Positions 63,605 to 64,000 of a stretch of 64,000 nt of DNA are shown piece after piece (positions within the stretch are counted from its first letter, which is position 1; every line of letters starts with the position of its first letter). The stretch is from Granulicella mallensis MP5ACTX8. GTDB taxonomy: Bacteria > Acidobacteriota > Terriglobia > Terriglobales > Acidobacteriaceae. The position numbers and the translations under genes are program-made. Location: positions 1,612,001 through 1,676,000 of the forward strand of contig NC_016631.1 in NCBI RefSeq assembly GCF_000178955.2. Direction: 5' to 3'. The notes beneath the pieces are model-generated. The model made no database searches, was not told the origin of the DNA, and was given only the letters and a program-made list of their open reading frames with translations.

Positions 63605-64000
63605 GTGATCTATCTCGATTCGGCAGCGACAACAGCAGTCCGCCGCGAGGTGCTCGAGGCGATGTGGCCCTATCTGACTGCGGAGTTCGGCAATCCTTCG
63701 AGTCACCATTCGCTGGGTGAGGCTGCGGCTCAGGCTCTGAAAACAGCACGGGCAACGCTTGCGCAGTTGCTCGGCTGCCGGGCCAGCGAGATCATCTTTA
63801 CCTCGGGTGGCACAGAGGCAGATAACCTCGCGATTAAGGGCATTGCGCTGGCTGCTCCACGAGGCCGCCATATTGTGACCACCACGATTGAGCATGAGGC
63901 AGTGCTGGAGTCCTGTGACTACCTGCATCGGCATCATGGTTTTGAGATCACCTATTTGCCGGTTGATCGCCAGGGTCTTATCTCCCTTGAGCAAGCGGCA
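63605..64000 (+). CDS. Cysteine desulfurase (NifS/IscS family, partial, cut by window end)
   Basis: PLP enzyme that releases sulfur from cysteine. The visible 132 residues begin MIYLDSAATTAVRREVLEAM, followed by NPSSHHSLG, IIFTSGGTEADNLAIKG and TTIEHEAVLESC, all hallmark N-terminal motifs; the PLP Lys lies beyond the edge. The GTG at 63605 is the start: TAGGAGC is 9 nt upstream, and the ATG at 63598 is out of frame. It follows nadC by 93 bp (which hold tandem-like GAGTTGCGAGT) on the same strand. In Bacillus a nifS gene sits with nadBCA, so a role in supplying NadA is likely. Confidence 0.93.
   Translation, partial: MIYLDSAATTAVRREVLEAMWPYLTAEFGNPSSHHSLGEAAAQALKTARATLAQLLGCRASEIIFTSGGTEADNLAIKGIALAAPRGRHIVTTTIEHEAVLESCDYLHRHHGFEITYLPVDRQGLISLEQAA

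Overview
The window looks like chromosomal DNA of a GC-rich soil acidobacterium (class Terriglobia, near Granulicella, Terriglobus or Edaphobacter). The evidence is two lineage-typical families, a TIGR03435 soil-associated protein and a TIGR03436 VWFA-related protein, plus a LytS-type kinase, a Ser/Thr kinase with TPRs, H+-pyrophosphatase, BshA, and intergenic regions packed with short palindromic repeats. The genus is an inference. No rRNA, tRNA or CRISPR array was recognised.

Layout. 1-8.8 kb (minus strand): a complex I operon in transcription order nuoA, nuoC, nuoD, a small unknown gene, nuoE, nuoF, a secreted CPAC thioredoxin-fold protein, nuoG, nuoH (cut by the window edge); nuoB is missing from its usual place. 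8.9-12.2 kb (minus): prepilin peptidase, a PepSY-type membrane protein, an OprB-like porin and a small ORF behind a CsoR/FrmR-like operator. 12.5-16.7 kb (plus): a possible structured RNA, acyltransferase 3, orphan thiG, a NemR-like TetR regulator and an SDR oxidoreductase sharing its operator. 17-24 kb (minus): DUF1015, TIGR03435, K+-independent H+-PPase, a GT-C-like membrane protein. 24.3-30.7 kb (plus): VWA protein, cysteine synthase-like enzyme, long-chain acyl-CoA ligase overlapping a HAD acid phosphatase, MBL-fold hydrolase. 30.8-37.3 kb (plus): HTH protein, LytS-type kinase, eno, unknown protein, gpmI, UPF0175/DUF3368 toxin-antitoxin pair. 37.4-53 kb: metallophosphoesterase, then two 1,150-bp IS30-family copies in opposite orientation bracketing about 12 kb (recR, ybaB, dnaX, SET-domain protein, TPR-like secreted protein, ccmH-ccmF, receiver protein, cupin, Ser/Thr kinase). 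53.1-56.6 kb (minus): a secreted protein, bshA and a YdjC/ChbG deacetylase. 56.7-64 kb (plus): a tight cofactor operon panB-panC-coaBC-nadA-nadB-nadC-cysteine desulfurase, the last cut by the window end.

How the genes fit together. The complex I and NAD blocks make and use NADH. panBC/coaBC supply CoA, which the acyl-CoA ligase uses. The cysteine desulfurase probably feeds the Fe-S cluster of NadA. eno and gpmI are adjacent glycolytic steps. The most unusual structure is in the gaps: at least four kinds of palindromic dispersed repeat. Both IS30 copies sit at the same point of one repeat unit, which suggests a repeat-targeting element. Other points of interest are a small gene between nuoD and nuoE that lost its usual start codon next to such a repeat, a candidate RNA at 12.48-12.63 kb, the regulator/SDR operator pair, and a bacterial SET-domain protein.
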